From a gamma proteobacterium HTCC2207 (GTDB lineage Bacteria; Pseudomonadota; Gammaproteobacteria; Pseudomonadales; Porticoccaceae): a DNA stretch of 64,000 bases. The notes under the pieces were generated by a model. It was not told where the DNA came from, did not search any database, and was given only the letters and a program-made list of their open reading frames with translations. Position numbers and translations under genes: made by a program. The DNA lies in assembly GCA_000153445.1 (NCBI GenBank), contig CH672400.1, positions 10,782 to 74,781 on the forward strand, written 5' to 3'. Shown here piece after piece: positions 29,266 through 38,487 of the stretch (positions are counted from its first letter, which is position 1; each line of letters starts with the position of its first letter).

Positions 29266-30474
29266 ATGCCAGCTTTTGACTATGCAGCCTATGATCCCTC
29301 CGGTAAGCAGGTAAGCGGTGTTATCTCCGCTGACTCTGAGCGCCATGCCCGACGCCTGTTAAAAGAAAAGAAGCTGCTGCCATCAAAGCTCTCAGAAGTC
29401 AGTCAAACCAAGACTAAAAAGTCCGGGCCTCGCCGTGAAGCGCGAGTAAATAATTTTGATCTCTCCTTACTGCTGCAGCAACAGGCGATTTTGATCGAGT
29501 CGGGTCTGCCATTAGAAGATGCCCTGCGCATGACTATCGAGCAGGCGGAAACTGAAAAGCAACGGCGTATGCTGCAGAGCTGGCGCAGTGAAATTATCGA
29601 GGGCCGCAGTTTCTCCGACGCCCTTCGTCGCTCCCCCTACAAAATTCCCGATAGCATTGTCGCCGGTATCAGTGTGGGTGAAGAGAGTGGCCATCTGCAC
29701 AAAGTATTGATGCGTATTGCCGAAGATCTTGAAAGCAGCGCTGAAAACCGCAAGACCATTAGTCGCGCCATGATTTATCCGGCGACACTGATCAGCACTT
29801 CAATAATTGTTGTCGCCATTATGATGGTGTGGGTCGTGCCCAAAATTACCGCTATTTTTATGAGCTCCAATCGTGAGCTGCCTCTGATTACAAGAATCAT
29901 TGTCAATCTCAGTGAATTTACTCAGAGTTATGGCTTGATTGTGTTGATCCTATTGATCGGGCTTTATCTGGGCTTTGTCCAGGCCATGAAAGATCCTCAG
30001 CGCAATGAGAGATGGCACGGATTTATGCTGACCATGCCGGGTCTCGGGCGCTGGATTCGCATGGCCAATATTGCTGATTGGTCCCGCAGTCTTGGTGTTC
30101 TGTTAAGCAATGGCGTGCCGGCACTGGCGGCGCTGAAAATCTCCTCCTCGGTGGTGACCAATCTCCACTTGCGCAGCAAAATGGAAGGGGTTACTGAGTC
30201 TATGCGTCAGGGGTCTACTCTGCATAAGGCATTACTCGAAGTTGATGTGGGCAGCGGTTTCCTGGTGCATATGGTGGGCAGCGGTGAGGCCTCTAGTGAG
30301 TTGGATAAGATGCTATTGCGGGTCTCGGATTATTATTCTCTGCGGCTTAATAATGCGGTGGAAGTATTTTTGAAATTGATTAATCCGATTTTGATTGTTT
30401 TTATGGGGGTGATAATTCTCTCCGTCGTAGCAGCAGTGATGCTCCCAATAATGGATATGAACAATATGATCTAA
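29266..30474 (+). CDS. gspF: Type II secretion inner-membrane platform protein GspF
   Basis: The polytopic platform protein that links GspE to the pseudopilus. The 402-residue protein starts MPAFDYAAYDPSGKQVSGVI, and has two T2SF domains (about 70-195 and 272-395), each followed by membrane helices (SRAMIYPATLISTSIIVVAIMM; LINPILIVFMGVIILSVVAAVMLPI). It lies 15 bases after gspE. A 204-base gap separates it from gspG. Confidence 0.96.
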   Translation: MPAFDYAAYDPSGKQVSGVISADSERHARRLLKEKKLLPSKLSEVSQTKTKKSGPRREARVNNFDLSLLLQQQAILIESGLPLEDALRMTIEQAETEKQRRMLQSWRSEIIEGRSFSDALRRSPYKIPDSIVAGISVGEESGHLHKVLMRIAEDLESSAENRKTISRAMIYPATLISTSIIVVAIMMVWVVPKITAIFMSSNRELPLITRIIVNLSEFTQSYGLIVLILLIGLYLGFVQAMKDPQRNERWHGFMLTMPGLGRWIRMANIADWSRSLGVLLSNGVPALAALKISSSVVTNLHLRSKMEGVTESMRQGSTLHKALLEVDVGSGFLVHMVGSGEASSELDKMLLRVSDYYSLRLNNAVEVFLKLINPILIVFMGVIILSVVAAVMLPIMDMNNMI

Positions 30475-30678
30475 TTGTGGGGGATCTTTTTCCCCATGGC
30501 GGCGTTGAAAATGTACTCAATCGGTCACTTACAGCAAGTAAGCTCCCTTATTCCGTGCACTTTCGCCTTGCTACAGAACAAAAGCCCTGCTCGTAATCGT
30601 TCTAAATCGAATTGGGTCTATATAACTTTTTGTTGGTGATCTGCCGGCAGAGTAGAAAAAAATTTAAGGGGTTTGAAA
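30475..30678 (+). promoter_or_regulatory. gspF-gspG gap with hairpin and possible gspG promoter
   Basis: This is the longest gap in the secretion locus. Right after gspF a G/C hairpin (GGGG at 30478-30483, CCCC at 30492-30495, T-rich loop) could slow or end some transcripts. A TATAAC at about 30620-30625 is a candidate -10 box, without a convincing -35. A separate promoter for the abundant major pseudopilin would make sense; this is inference. Confidence 0.3.
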
Positions 30679-31104
30679 ATGGTATCTAGGAATAAGCAGG
30701 CAGGTTTTACGCTGATTGAGATGATGGTTGTCGTGGTGGTGATTGCGCTGTTGGGCGCGATGATTGGGCCAACGTTGTTCAAGAAGGTGCAGCAGGCAGA
30801 GCGCACGCGTATCGCTCAGGATATTCGGGTTGTTGAGGGGGCGCTGAAGTTTTATCGCTTAGATAACTATCGCTACCCGAAACAGAGTCAGGGTCTTGAG
30901 GCTTTGATGACCAATCCCGGCGGTGCGGATAATTGGAATGGTCCCTATCTTGAAAAAGAGCCATTGGATCCCTGGGGTGAAGCCTACCAGTACAGCAACC
31001 CTAGCCAGAACGGTAAAGATGTTGATATCTATACGCTGGGGGCCGATGGTCAACAGGGCGGCGAAGGCTCTGATGCGGATTGGGGCAACTGGAACATAAA
31101 ATAA
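30679..31104 (+). CDS. gspG: Major pseudopilin GspG
   Basis: The main subunit of the type II pseudopilus. I chose ATG 30679, with AAGGGG upstream. The 141-residue prepilin has a basic leader cut before FTLIEMMVVVVVIALLG (G|F prepilin peptidase site), then the hydrophobic helix. PLDPWGEAYQYSNPSQNG and DIYTLGADGQQGGEGSDADWGNW form the calcium-binding loop typical of GspG. No prepilin peptidase (gspO/pilD) is in the window, so it must lie elsewhere. Confidence 0.97.
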   Translation: MVSRNKQAGFTLIEMMVVVVVIALLGAMIGPTLFKKVQQAERTRIAQDIRVVEGALKFYRLDNYRYPKQSQGLEALMTNPGGADNWNGPYLEKEPLDPWGEAYQYSNPSQNGKDVDIYTLGADGQQGGEGSDADWGNWNIK

Positions 31105-31105
31105 T

Positions 31106-31651
31106 ATGAGATCTTCCCCGGGTCGCCAAACTGGTTTTACGCTGATCGAGATTGCGGTGGTGGTGGTTATTCTCGCCACCATTTCGGGGATGAGTGTGTT
31201 TGCGATTAATCAGGCATTTGATCGACGCTACCAGAGCCAGGCAGAAAATTTGCTCACTTGGCTCAATCAGCTGTCTGAACAAGCTGCTCTAGAAGGAGTT
31301 GCCTATGGCATTGTCGGTGATGCCGAGGATTCTCAAGAGAGCAAAAATTTACAGCCAGTGGCCTATTTTCGTCAGCACTGGTTTGTCACCAGCTACCCCG
31401 AAGCGTTTGTCCTCGACAATCAGGCCAAAGCTGAATGGACGGTCTACAGCAGTGCCGAATACGATGAGATTGAAGATCCTCTGGCCGCTGAAGAAGATGC
31501 TTTGATACCTCTAGTGGCTATGCTGCCCGATGGCATTATGGAGCCAGCCGGCGAGCTGTTGTTGAGCTTTGCCTCAAATCCGTTGACCTACAGCTATAGC
31601 TGGGATGTTGAGACCTCGTCAATGGTTATGAAGAAGATATCAAAGCCATGA
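31106..31651 (+). CDS. gspH: Minor pseudopilin GspH
   Basis: A 181-residue minor pseudopilin with the prepilin cleavage motif QTGFTLIEIAVVVVILATISG near residue 10, followed by a globular domain rich in acidic residues. The position directly after gspG with one base between them and before gspI supports GspH. Sequence divergence in the globular part is normal for this subunit. Confidence 0.9.
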   Translation: MRSSPGRQTGFTLIEIAVVVVILATISGMSVFAINQAFDRRYQSQAENLLTWLNQLSEQAALEGVAYGIVGDAEDSQESKNLQPVAYFRQHWFVTSYPEAFVLDNQAKAEWTVYSSAEYDEIEDPLAAEEDALIPLVAMLPDGIMEPAGELLLSFASNPLTYSYSWDVETSSMVMKKISKP

Positions 31652-32049
31652 AAAATGCTCATTCGTCCCGTGGCGCTCGGGGTTTTACCCTAATTGAAGT
31701 GGCTGTTGCCCTGGCGATTCTCGGCTGGGTAATGGGCAGTGCGCTCTATTTGGTGCAGCAGTACGCCGATGAGCGTATCCGTCTGCGGGAGCAATTTTAC
31801 TCATCCCAGGTATCCTGGAATCGTCTTTTAGAACGCTATCAGAATTCGGAAAAATGGCTGGTCAGTGGTCAGAGTTCCGGCCTTTCAACCAAAGGTGTGG
31901 CCAGTCAGGGCGATCAAGAATGGCGCTGGCAGGTGGAGATCAAAGAGGCGATGGGCAATGACCTCTACCGCTATGAGGCACAAGTGGGCGCCAAAGGTGC
32001 CGAGCGCGATAGCGCCAGACTATTTGTCTATCTGGTCGAGAAAAACTGA
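31648..32049 (+). CDS. gspI: Minor pseudopilin GspI
   Basis: A 133-residue minor pseudopilin, part of the GspI-J-K tip complex. The cleavage site is ARGFTLIEVAVALAILGWV near residue 11. Its start overlaps gspH by four bases (ATGA) and its stop overlaps gspJ by one base. Size and order fit GspI. Confidence 0.92.
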   Translation: MKNAHSSRGARGFTLIEVAVALAILGWVMGSALYLVQQYADERIRLREQFYSSQVSWNRLLERYQNSEKWLVSGQSSGLSTKGVASQGDQEWRWQVEIKEAMGNDLYRYEAQVGAKGAERDSARLFVYLVEKN

Positions 32050-32765
32050 TGCTTGTGGCGGCGCGTTCGCGCAGTCCTCAGTTCGGGAGAGCTCGTCAGA
32101 CTGGCTTTACGCTGATCGAGGCGGTGGTTTCACTGATGCTGTTGGCGGTGATGTCGGTGATGTCCTATCAGGCCGTGGAGGTAATCCTAGGAGCTAATGA
32201 TCGCAGTCGCGGCCAGCTTGAGGATGAATCGCAGCTGCATAGGGCTTGGCAAGTGATCAGTCGCGACATTATGCATCTGCGGCCACGGGCCTTTGCCGAT
32301 GGCTTGGGGGCAGTTGAGCCTGCATATATAACCGATCCCAGCGAGTTTGGTCTGCGCTTTAGTCGTGGCGGCGGTCCGATGGTGCGTTCAAATCCGACCG
32401 GTATCAGCCGCATCGAATATCGTATCAACAGTGAAGATCAGCTCGAGCGACTGTCTTGGCCGATTACCGCATCAGCTCTCAATGTCGAGGGCAATCGCGT
32501 AATCCTGATCAATGGTGTCGAGGACGTGGAAGTTGAGCAATTCTCAAGGGGCAATATTTTTTCCCCTGACTGGCCGCCAACTAACGAAAGCCATCACGAG
32601 CTCAGCTTGCCAAGGATGATCCGATTTACCGTCATATTGCAGAACGGCTCTGAGACCACGCGGCTATTGCCGGGGCTTGCTTTCGATCCCAGTCCAACCT
32701 CTGGCTTGACGGGCTCAGGTTCCGGCTCGACGCCAAATGGAGATGCTGGTACCAATGAAAACTAA
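32049..32765 (+). CDS. gspJ: Minor pseudopilin GspJ
   Basis: A 238-residue minor pseudopilin of the tip complex. The leader ends QTGFTLIEAVVSLMLLAVMS near residue 19. The middle RAWQVISRDIMHLRPRAFAD and RFSRGGGPMVRSNPTGISRIEYRI are conserved in GspJ. The C-terminus is a Ser/Gly-rich tail. It overlaps gspK at its 3' end by 11 bases. Confidence 0.94.
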   Translation: MLVAARSRSPQFGRARQTGFTLIEAVVSLMLLAVMSVMSYQAVEVILGANDRSRGQLEDESQLHRAWQVISRDIMHLRPRAFADGLGAVEPAYITDPSEFGLRFSRGGGPMVRSNPTGISRIEYRINSEDQLERLSWPITASALNVEGNRVILINGVEDVEVEQFSRGNIFSPDWPPTNESHHELSLPRMIRFTVILQNGSETTRLLPGLAFDPSPTSGLTGSGSGSTPNGDAGTNEN

Positions 32766-33963
32766 ACGCCCACCAATGGTTGGCCTTGGCCATCGCCCTC
32801 AGCGGCAGAGCGGCGTGGCGCTGCTGGCAACGCTGATTTTGGTGTTGGCGCTGACGCTGATTCTTGGCAATATATTTTATCGTCACCAGATCGATGTCTC
32901 ACAGGCAACCGGCTCACTTCATGGTGATCAGGCGGTGCTACTAGCGATCAGTGCCGAGAGTTGGGCTAGAGATTTACTTTCTTCGGATAATGATGACCTT
33001 GAAGTGGATCATTTCGGCGAGGATTGGGCTCAAGCGATTCCTTTGTTGCCCGTTGATGGTGGCACTATTGTCGGTTGTCTGGTGGATCTTGAATCGCGGA
33101 TTAATATCAATAATTTTTCAACTTACACCGATTCCAGCTTGAATGCCGAGCGCCAAGCCAATGCCAATACCATGGGCTTGGTTAAGCTGTGGGAGGGTTT
33201 GCTCCAGAATATGGGTTTTATGGTCAATGAGAGTCGAGTGTCGGTGATTGTTGACTGGCTCGATAAGGGTGACGAGTTAATCAGCCCTGCCGGAGCAGAG
33301 CAGTCGGATTACAGTGGCTTTAACCCGCCGCGTTTCCCAGCCAATACAGATATAGCCGATACCGCTGAGCTAGCTGCCATGGCAGGCTATAGTCTGGCCG
33401 AAGTGCAACGCTTAATGCCCTTTATTAGTGCATTGCCCGGCCCCACAACAATCAATATCAATAGTGCACCTGAGCCAGTATTAATGGCTCTGAGTGGTGA
33501 TCTGGGTATTGATTTTGTCGATATGGTTGTGGATAACAGGCCTTTTCTGACTCTGCAGGAATTTTACCAGGCTATAGATATTCGTTTGATGGTCGGTGAG
33601 CCGGCACTGGCGATACGCTGGCCGGCTAAGTTAATTGATGTTAAGTCTGATTTTTTCCAACTTAATCTCGAAGTCACATTGGGGCAGTCAAGACTCGAGG
33701 TAAAAAGTATAATGCACCGCGGCGCAAATGGCCGCCCAGCAGTGATTCGCAGGGAGATAACGGTTGTACCTGCAGGTGTCACAACTGTACCATCTAGGGC
33801 TAGTGACTCTGATGAGGAAAATGCAGATGATTTGAGTGGTTCCGGTAGGGATCGATTTCGAGACCAGGATGAATATGACCGTGAGTATTACCTGCGTCCG
33901 ATCTGTGAAATCGCCGATAGTTATACCACTGGCGATTTAAATGGGTCTGCTGAGCAGTTTTAA
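32755..33963 (+). CDS. gspK: Minor pseudopilin GspK
   Basis: The large tip pseudopilin. I favour ATG 32755 (MKTKRPPM); in-frame ATGs at 32737 and 32743 are possible. The leader ends QRQSGVALLATLILVLALTLI, with Val-Ala-Leu in place of the usual Phe-Thr-Leu and no Glu5, typical of GspK. The helical insertion domain has SRINI-NNFS and the INSAPEPVLMALSG segment. The C-terminal tail is long and acidic. About 402 residues. Confidence 0.94.
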   Translation: MKTKRPPMVGLGHRPQRQSGVALLATLILVLALTLILGNIFYRHQIDVSQATGSLHGDQAVLLAISAESWARDLLSSDNDDLEVDHFGEDWAQAIPLLPVDGGTIVGCLVDLESRININNFSTYTDSSLNAERQANANTMGLVKLWEGLLQNMGFMVNESRVSVIVDWLDKGDELISPAGAEQSDYSGFNPPRFPANTDIADTAELAAMAGYSLAEVQRLMPFISALPGPTTININSAPEPVLMALSGDLGIDFVDMVVDNRPFLTLQEFYQAIDIRLMVGEPALAIRWPAKLIDVKSDFFQLNLEVTLGQSRLEVKSIMHRGANGRPAVIRREITVVPAGVTTVPSRASDSDEENADDLSGSGRDRFRDQDEYDREYYLRPICEIADSYTTGDLNGSAEQF

Positions 33964-33968
33964 AAAGT

Positions 33969-34061
33969 AGCTCTACTAGACAGCTCTACTAAAATAGCTC
34001 TACTAAAATAGCTCTACTAAAATAGCTCTACTAAATAGCTCCACTAAACAGCCCCACAAAT
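33969..34061 (+). repeat. 14-base tandem repeats AGCTCTACTAAAAT between gspK and gspL
   Basis: Seven head-to-tail units fill the gspK-gspL gap: a 13-base unit at 33969, three perfect 14-base AGCTCTACTAAAAT copies at 33982, 33996 and 34010, then decaying copies at 34024, 34037 and 34050. The gradient of divergence on both flanks indicates slippage expansion from the centre. The region is untranslated and lies just upstream of the gspL ribosome binding site, so copy number could tune the spacing or structure of the message. Confidence 0.9.
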
Positions 34062-34098
34062 TGGCAATTTAAAAAGTAATAACCAGGACTTTGTAACA

Positions 34099-35202
34099 AT
34101 GACAGTATCTGTTGATCATCTTCACCACCTAGACCGGCATCAGCTCGGCAGTGGTGACGCAAACAGAGCGATGGCGCTATGGGTGCCATCCCAGCGTATT
34201 TGCCTGCACGTCATTGAAGCCCCTACTGCACCGCAGCGCAAATGGGCCGAGTTGATTCCCTGGATTCTCGAAGACCGTATTTTACAGCCAGTAGATGAAA
34301 TGCACTTTGCTATCGGTGACAGTTTTATTCAAGAGGGCAAAAAGCAGCTAAGAGTCTCGGTTATCAGCAAACAGGATATGCGTGAATGGTTGCGCATTGC
34401 CGACAATGCCGGTGTTACCGCCACTGCTATGGTGCCGGATTATCTGGCACTGCCTTTTGAATCTGGGCGCATTAGCATGGCCTGGTGCGAGGGTCAGTTT
34501 TTGGTGCGCAGCGACACTGACAGCGGGTTTTCCGCGGCTCCAGATTTCGCCTGGTTATTAGTGCGTCGCCTATTAGAGCGGGCCGATATCGCACCGCGAC
34601 TATCTATCTCTATACTAGATGCAGCGTTGATGCCCGAAGATCTCCGCGAGGCCGCTGACGTCAATGATGCTGAGATCGACTGGCAGTTTTCCGATATGCC
34701 CATGTCAGCCAACCTGTTGACCGATGAGTTTAAACCCCAGACCACCGAAGTATCCGCTTCATCATGGCTATCGACTGCAGCTCTGCTAGTGCTGGCGATA
34801 GTGCTTGGTTTTGGTTATCTGCAACTGTCCAATGTGCGCTTCGAAGAGCGTATTGCCGAGCTCGAGACTCAGGCTAGTGCCGGTTTCAGTAATTTATTTT
34901 TAGGTAAGCGTGCCAAGCCAGACGATATCCGTAGTAGCGGCGAGCTGCTAATGGCGGATATGTTTAAGCAGCGCGAGAGCTTGCAGGCTCCTGTTATGAA
35001 GGCCCTTATCGCTTCAGATCCTATAATGACTAACTGTAATTGTGAATTAGAGACTCTGGTTGCCAGTGACTCCGGTGTTAGCTTGGGACTCAAGAATGTT
35101 GCCAGTGGCAAGATCAAAGCCACTACTGTGCCTGGTTTTAAGGTTGATCAAAAAGTCGCTGACGGCGTCACAACACTGACACTGCGCAAGGTGGGTCAAT
35201 AA
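34099..35202 (+). CDS. gspL: Type II secretion inner-membrane protein GspL
   Basis: A bitopic protein that anchors GspE to the membrane and pairs with GspM. The 367-residue protein has an actin-like cytoplasmic domain (KWAELIPWILEDRILQPVDEMHFAIG near residue 50), one membrane helix (STAALLVLAIVLGFGYLQL near residue 220) and a periplasmic ferredoxin-like domain. It follows the tandem-repeat spacer and overlaps gspM by one base (TAATG). Confidence 0.93.
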   Translation: MTVSVDHLHHLDRHQLGSGDANRAMALWVPSQRICLHVIEAPTAPQRKWAELIPWILEDRILQPVDEMHFAIGDSFIQEGKKQLRVSVISKQDMREWLRIADNAGVTATAMVPDYLALPFESGRISMAWCEGQFLVRSDTDSGFSAAPDFAWLLVRRLLERADIAPRLSISILDAALMPEDLREAADVNDAEIDWQFSDMPMSANLLTDEFKPQTTEVSASSWLSTAALLVLAIVLGFGYLQLSNVRFEERIAELETQASAGFSNLFLGKRAKPDDIRSSGELLMADMFKQRESLQAPVMKALIASDPIMTNCNCELETLVASDSGVSLGLKNVASGKIKATTVPGFKVDQKVADGVTTLTLRKVGQ

Positions 35203-35702
35203 TGAAAGGGTTGACCTTTGTAAGAGGAATTAGCGCTTGGTTATCACAGCGACAGCCGCGTGAACGAATCATTGTGGTGGTTGGCGCTGGGATTGTCTTT
35301 GTAGTCGCCGTCTATTTGGCCCTGCTACCGAGCCTGGAACGATCCACTGAGCTGCAAGAGCGCCACCGGATTCTGCAAGCTGATCTGCACTGGTTAAGCG
35401 AGCAGAGCGACAGCGTCAGTCGACTGAGCAATAGCTGTGTCGATAAAACGATTAAACCGGGCGCCGCTAAAGATGTGATAAACCGATTGGTTCGACGCAA
35501 TCAAATTAAGTTGGTTAAGATTGCCGAGCAGGCTCAGGGAAAGTATGCGCTTAGTCTAGAAAGCATCAATGCCAATCGCCTATTGCAGTTTGCTCATCAA
35601 TTGGCCTGCCAGGGACTGAAAACAAATCTCCTCGATGTCAGCCGCTCCGATGCTACTGTGACTAATTATACGGCGCGCATGGAGGTTCAGCATGTCAATT
35701 AA
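35202..35702 (+). CDS. gspM: Type II secretion inner-membrane protein GspM
   Basis: A 166-residue bitopic protein that dimerises with GspL. A short cytoplasmic start (WLSQRQPRERIIVVVGAGIVFVVAVYLAL) leads into one membrane helix, then a coiled periplasmic segment and a small ferredoxin-like domain. RQPRERxxV and the length fit GspM. It overlaps gspL and gspC. Confidence 0.9.
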   Translation: MKGLTFVRGISAWLSQRQPRERIIVVVGAGIVFVVAVYLALLPSLERSTELQERHRILQADLHWLSEQSDSVSRLSNSCVDKTIKPGAAKDVINRLVRRNQIKLVKIAEQAQGKYALSLESINANRLLQFAHQLACQGLKTNLLDVSRSDATVTNYTARMEVQHVN

Positions 35703-36537
35703 TAGCGCTAGCATAAAAGCCTATCTGCAACGTGCTATATCCGGTTCGCCGGTACAAAAATTGCTCTTATTGAGTACTGTTTTACTCACAGCACTGGTGC
35801 TCTCACTATTTATAACCATTGCGATATTGTTCGTTCGAGACGAGCCAGCTGCCAAGGCTGTTTCTCGAACATCAACTCCAGTAGTGGCGAGTTTGCGCTG
35901 GAACTGGTTTAGCGGCGTCGCGATCACTGCGCCGATTGTAGAAGTGGATTCTAGCAATCTCGCCGATGCGGATCTCAACGCCAAGCTTCTCGGCGTTATG
36001 CTTAGTGAGAACACTTCCTCAGCGACTATCTCCTATAATGGGCGGCCAGAACGGGTTTACCATATTGGTGATAAGCTCGGCTCATCGGTAGTGATTAAAC
36101 AGATACAGGCGTTTCGTATTATCGTTGAGCAAAACGGCGCCAAGCGACAAATCCTGCTGAAGAAACCAGAAAATGTTATGCAAACTGAGGACGTTCCCGA
36201 CACTTATAAAAACGCTCAGCCTGCAGATGAGGGTTTTGCCATGGCCAATATGTTTGGTGCGCTGCCGGTTAAAGTGGATAATTATGGCAGCGGCTTTAAA
36301 CTCAACAAACTCTCCAGTGAAATGAAAATGTTAGCTGATATTGAAGACGGCGATGTGGTCGTGGATATTGGCGGCACAGGGGTTCAGGAACTGATGTCGG
36401 ATCCCGCAGGCTGGATTAAGTATAGCAGCCAGACCAGCTTGCCTGTGACAGTGATACGCGATGGTGAGCAGGTAGTGATCTATGTGAATGCTGCGAGCTT
36501 GTCGGCTAAAATGTTACCCAAGTTCGGATTAAACTAA
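35692..36537 (+). CDS. gspC: Type II secretion inner-membrane protein GspC
   Basis: GspC connects the inner-membrane platform to the secretin. The 281-residue protein has one membrane helix (residues about 22-46), then the HR domain (LNAKLLGVMLSENTSSATI, GDKLGSSVVIKQIQAFRIIVEQNGAKRQILLKK) and a C-terminal PDZ-like domain (GSGFKLNKLSSEMKMLADIEDGDVV). Here it lies after gspM and before gspD, whereas many loci start with gspC-gspD. Confidence 0.92.
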   Translation: MSINSASIKAYLQRAISGSPVQKLLLLSTVLLTALVLSLFITIAILFVRDEPAAKAVSRTSTPVVASLRWNWFSGVAITAPIVEVDSSNLADADLNAKLLGVMLSENTSSATISYNGRPERVYHIGDKLGSSVVIKQIQAFRIIVEQNGAKRQILLKKPENVMQTEDVPDTYKNAQPADEGFAMANMFGALPVKVDNYGSGFKLNKLSSEMKMLADIEDGDVVVDIGGTGVQELMSDPAGWIKYSSQTSLPVTVIRDGEQVVIYVNAASLSAKMLPKFGLN

Positions 36538-36574
36538 TTAAGTATAAAATCGCGAAACATAAATAGTAAATAAA

Positions 36575-38476
36575 ATGAGAAAAATAATGACCGGCCAGAA
36601 GCAGACTTTTGCCAAACGAATTATCCGCCTATTGGGGGCTCTGAGCATCGTGCTGAGCATGATTGCAGAGATTAGTGCGGGCGAAGTGGTACGAATTAAT
36701 TTCCGCGATGCGGATATTCGCAGTGTCATAGAGAGCGTTGCAGAAATCACCGGCAAATCTTTTGTCCTCGACCCGCGTGTTAAAGGCAAGGTCACCATTA
36801 TTGCTCCTGAGGCAATCGATTCAGATCTGCTATATGAGGCGGTGCTTTCAGCGATTCAGGTGCAGGGCTTTCAGGCAATTGAAGATGGTGCGGTGACACG
36901 TATAGTGCCGTTTACTCAGGCGTTTAATTTTGCCGGTGGCGCAGGCGACAATCGGCTGATTACCAAAGTGATTCAAATCGAACATGTTCAGGTTGCGACA
37001 TTGGTTCCTGTGCTTAAACCCGTAATGAGTTCTGGTGCGCGGCTAAATGCCTTTACGCAGAGCAACTCTATGGTGGTCACCGACGTGCAATCCAATATTC
37101 TGCGTCTTGAATCCTTGATCGCCGACCTCGACGACCCAACTTTAAATGCCGTTGAAGTGATTCGCCTTAAAAATATTTCAGCTGGTGAAGCCGTGTATAT
37201 TGCCGGCCAGTTAAAGCAGCTAAAAAATCAGGACCTGTCTTTGGTTGAAGATGGCATGAACAATCGTGTCATTATCAGCGGGACCGCTTCTGCTCGTCGC
37301 GCGTTTAAAGCGATGTTGAAAACGTTAGATCAGCCTTCGACGAAAAAGGGCAGCGTCGAGGTTATCTATCTGGATTATTCTCGCGCCGCAGAGATGAAGC
37401 CAATCGTTGAAGGCATGTTGCAGTCAGATGTGTTTCTCCAGCTTGCCGGCGAAGCTGTAGCAGATAAGAAAGCTAAAGCGGCCTATCAAATTCAGATCGA
37501 TGAGCTGAATAATGCTTTGGTCGTCGCTGCGCCCACCGCAGTCATTCGCGAAATTAAAAATGTTGTTGCTCAGCTTGATCGTTCGCGACCCCAGGTTTTG
37601 ATTGAGGCTGTTATTGCTGAGTTATCAGAAGATCAGGCTCAAGAGTTGAGTTCCCAGCTTGCGTACAGTAGTAAAAATCGCGGTGGCTATCTAACCAATT
37701 TCGATGGTCTTTTAGCTACTTTGACGGGGTTGGGTATCTCGGGCGTGGAGCCGACGGCTGCCGAGTTGGGCTTGCTGCCCAAAAAAGTCATGGCCGTGGC
37801 CGGAGATTTTGATTCTGAAACCGGCAAAGGCATTGGCCTATTAATCCAAGCGTTGAAAACCGATGGCAGCACCAAGATTCTCTCAACACCGTCGGTGGTC
37901 ACTCTAGACAATGAAGAGGCGACCCTCTCTGTGGGTGAAGAAGTGCCCTTCCAGACAGGCAGCTTTACCAGCAGCAATAATGGTAGCAATAATCCTTTCA
38001 CGACGATTAATCGTGAAGAGGTTGGCGTCAAGTTAAAGGTCAAGCCGCAGATAAGCAAAGGCGATTCGGTGCGTCTCGAGATAGAGCAGGAATCCTCTAA
38101 AGTTAAGAGCGGTGTGCCGGGGCTGCAAACCACCTCAAAAAGTACCATGCAAACCAATGTCTTAATACAGGATGGAGAGCTGCTAATACTCGGGGGCTTA
38201 ATCGAAGACCAAACCGGTGGCAGTGCCACTAAAGTCCCGCTTCTGGGTGATATTCCGCTGCTTGGACGACTGTTTCGGTCAACCAGCAAGGCGGATTCCC
38301 AGTCGGTATTGATGATGTTTATTCGACCGACCATTATTCGCACCGCAGAAGACGCGCGCAAACTATCGGGCAGTAAATATAGCCACCTGATCAAGCGCGA
38401 TATGGACAGTAAAGAGAGCGGATTGATTCAGCCAATGCTCGAAGAATTTATCAATCAAGGGCAGGACCAAAACTAA
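36575..38476 (+). CDS. gspD: Type II secretion outer-membrane secretin GspD
   Basis: The multimeric outer-membrane channel of the system. The 633-residue protein has a signal peptide (LLGALSIVLSMIAEISAG), an N0 domain (VVRINFRDADIRSVIESVAEITGKSFVLDP), three N1-N3 ring domains (residues about 130-340) and the secretin domain with VPLLGDIPLLGRLFRS near the C-terminus. No pilotin gene (gspS) is present nearby. Start codons at 36575 and 36587 are both possible. Confidence 0.96.
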   Translation: MRKIMTGQKQTFAKRIIRLLGALSIVLSMIAEISAGEVVRINFRDADIRSVIESVAEITGKSFVLDPRVKGKVTIIAPEAIDSDLLYEAVLSAIQVQGFQAIEDGAVTRIVPFTQAFNFAGGAGDNRLITKVIQIEHVQVATLVPVLKPVMSSGARLNAFTQSNSMVVTDVQSNILRLESLIADLDDPTLNAVEVIRLKNISAGEAVYIAGQLKQLKNQDLSLVEDGMNNRVIISGTASARRAFKAMLKTLDQPSTKKGSVEVIYLDYSRAAEMKPIVEGMLQSDVFLQLAGEAVADKKAKAAYQIQIDELNNALVVAAPTAVIREIKNVVAQLDRSRPQVLIEAVIAELSEDQAQELSSQLAYSSKNRGGYLTNFDGLLATLTGLGISGVEPTAAELGLLPKKVMAVAGDFDSETGKGIGLLIQALKTDGSTKILSTPSVVTLDNEEATLSVGEEVPFQTGSFTSSNNGSNNPFTTINREEVGVKLKVKPQISKGDSVRLEIEQESSKVKSGVPGLQTTSKSTMQTNVLIQDGELLILGGLIEDQTGGSATKVPLLGDIPLLGRLFRSTSKADSQSVLMMFIRPTIIRTAEDARKLSGSKYSHLIKRDMDSKESGLIQPMLEEFINQGQDQN

Positions 38477-38487
38477 ACTGAGGCGCT

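Noticed and set aside
33969-34061. Tandem repeats as a possible CRISPR array
   Set aside because: Units are 14 bases, directly adjacent with no spacers, and no cas genes are nearby.
37687-38394. Long minus-strand open frame antisense to gspD
   Set aside because: A shadow of gspD with Ser/Arg-rich composition and no recognisable domain.
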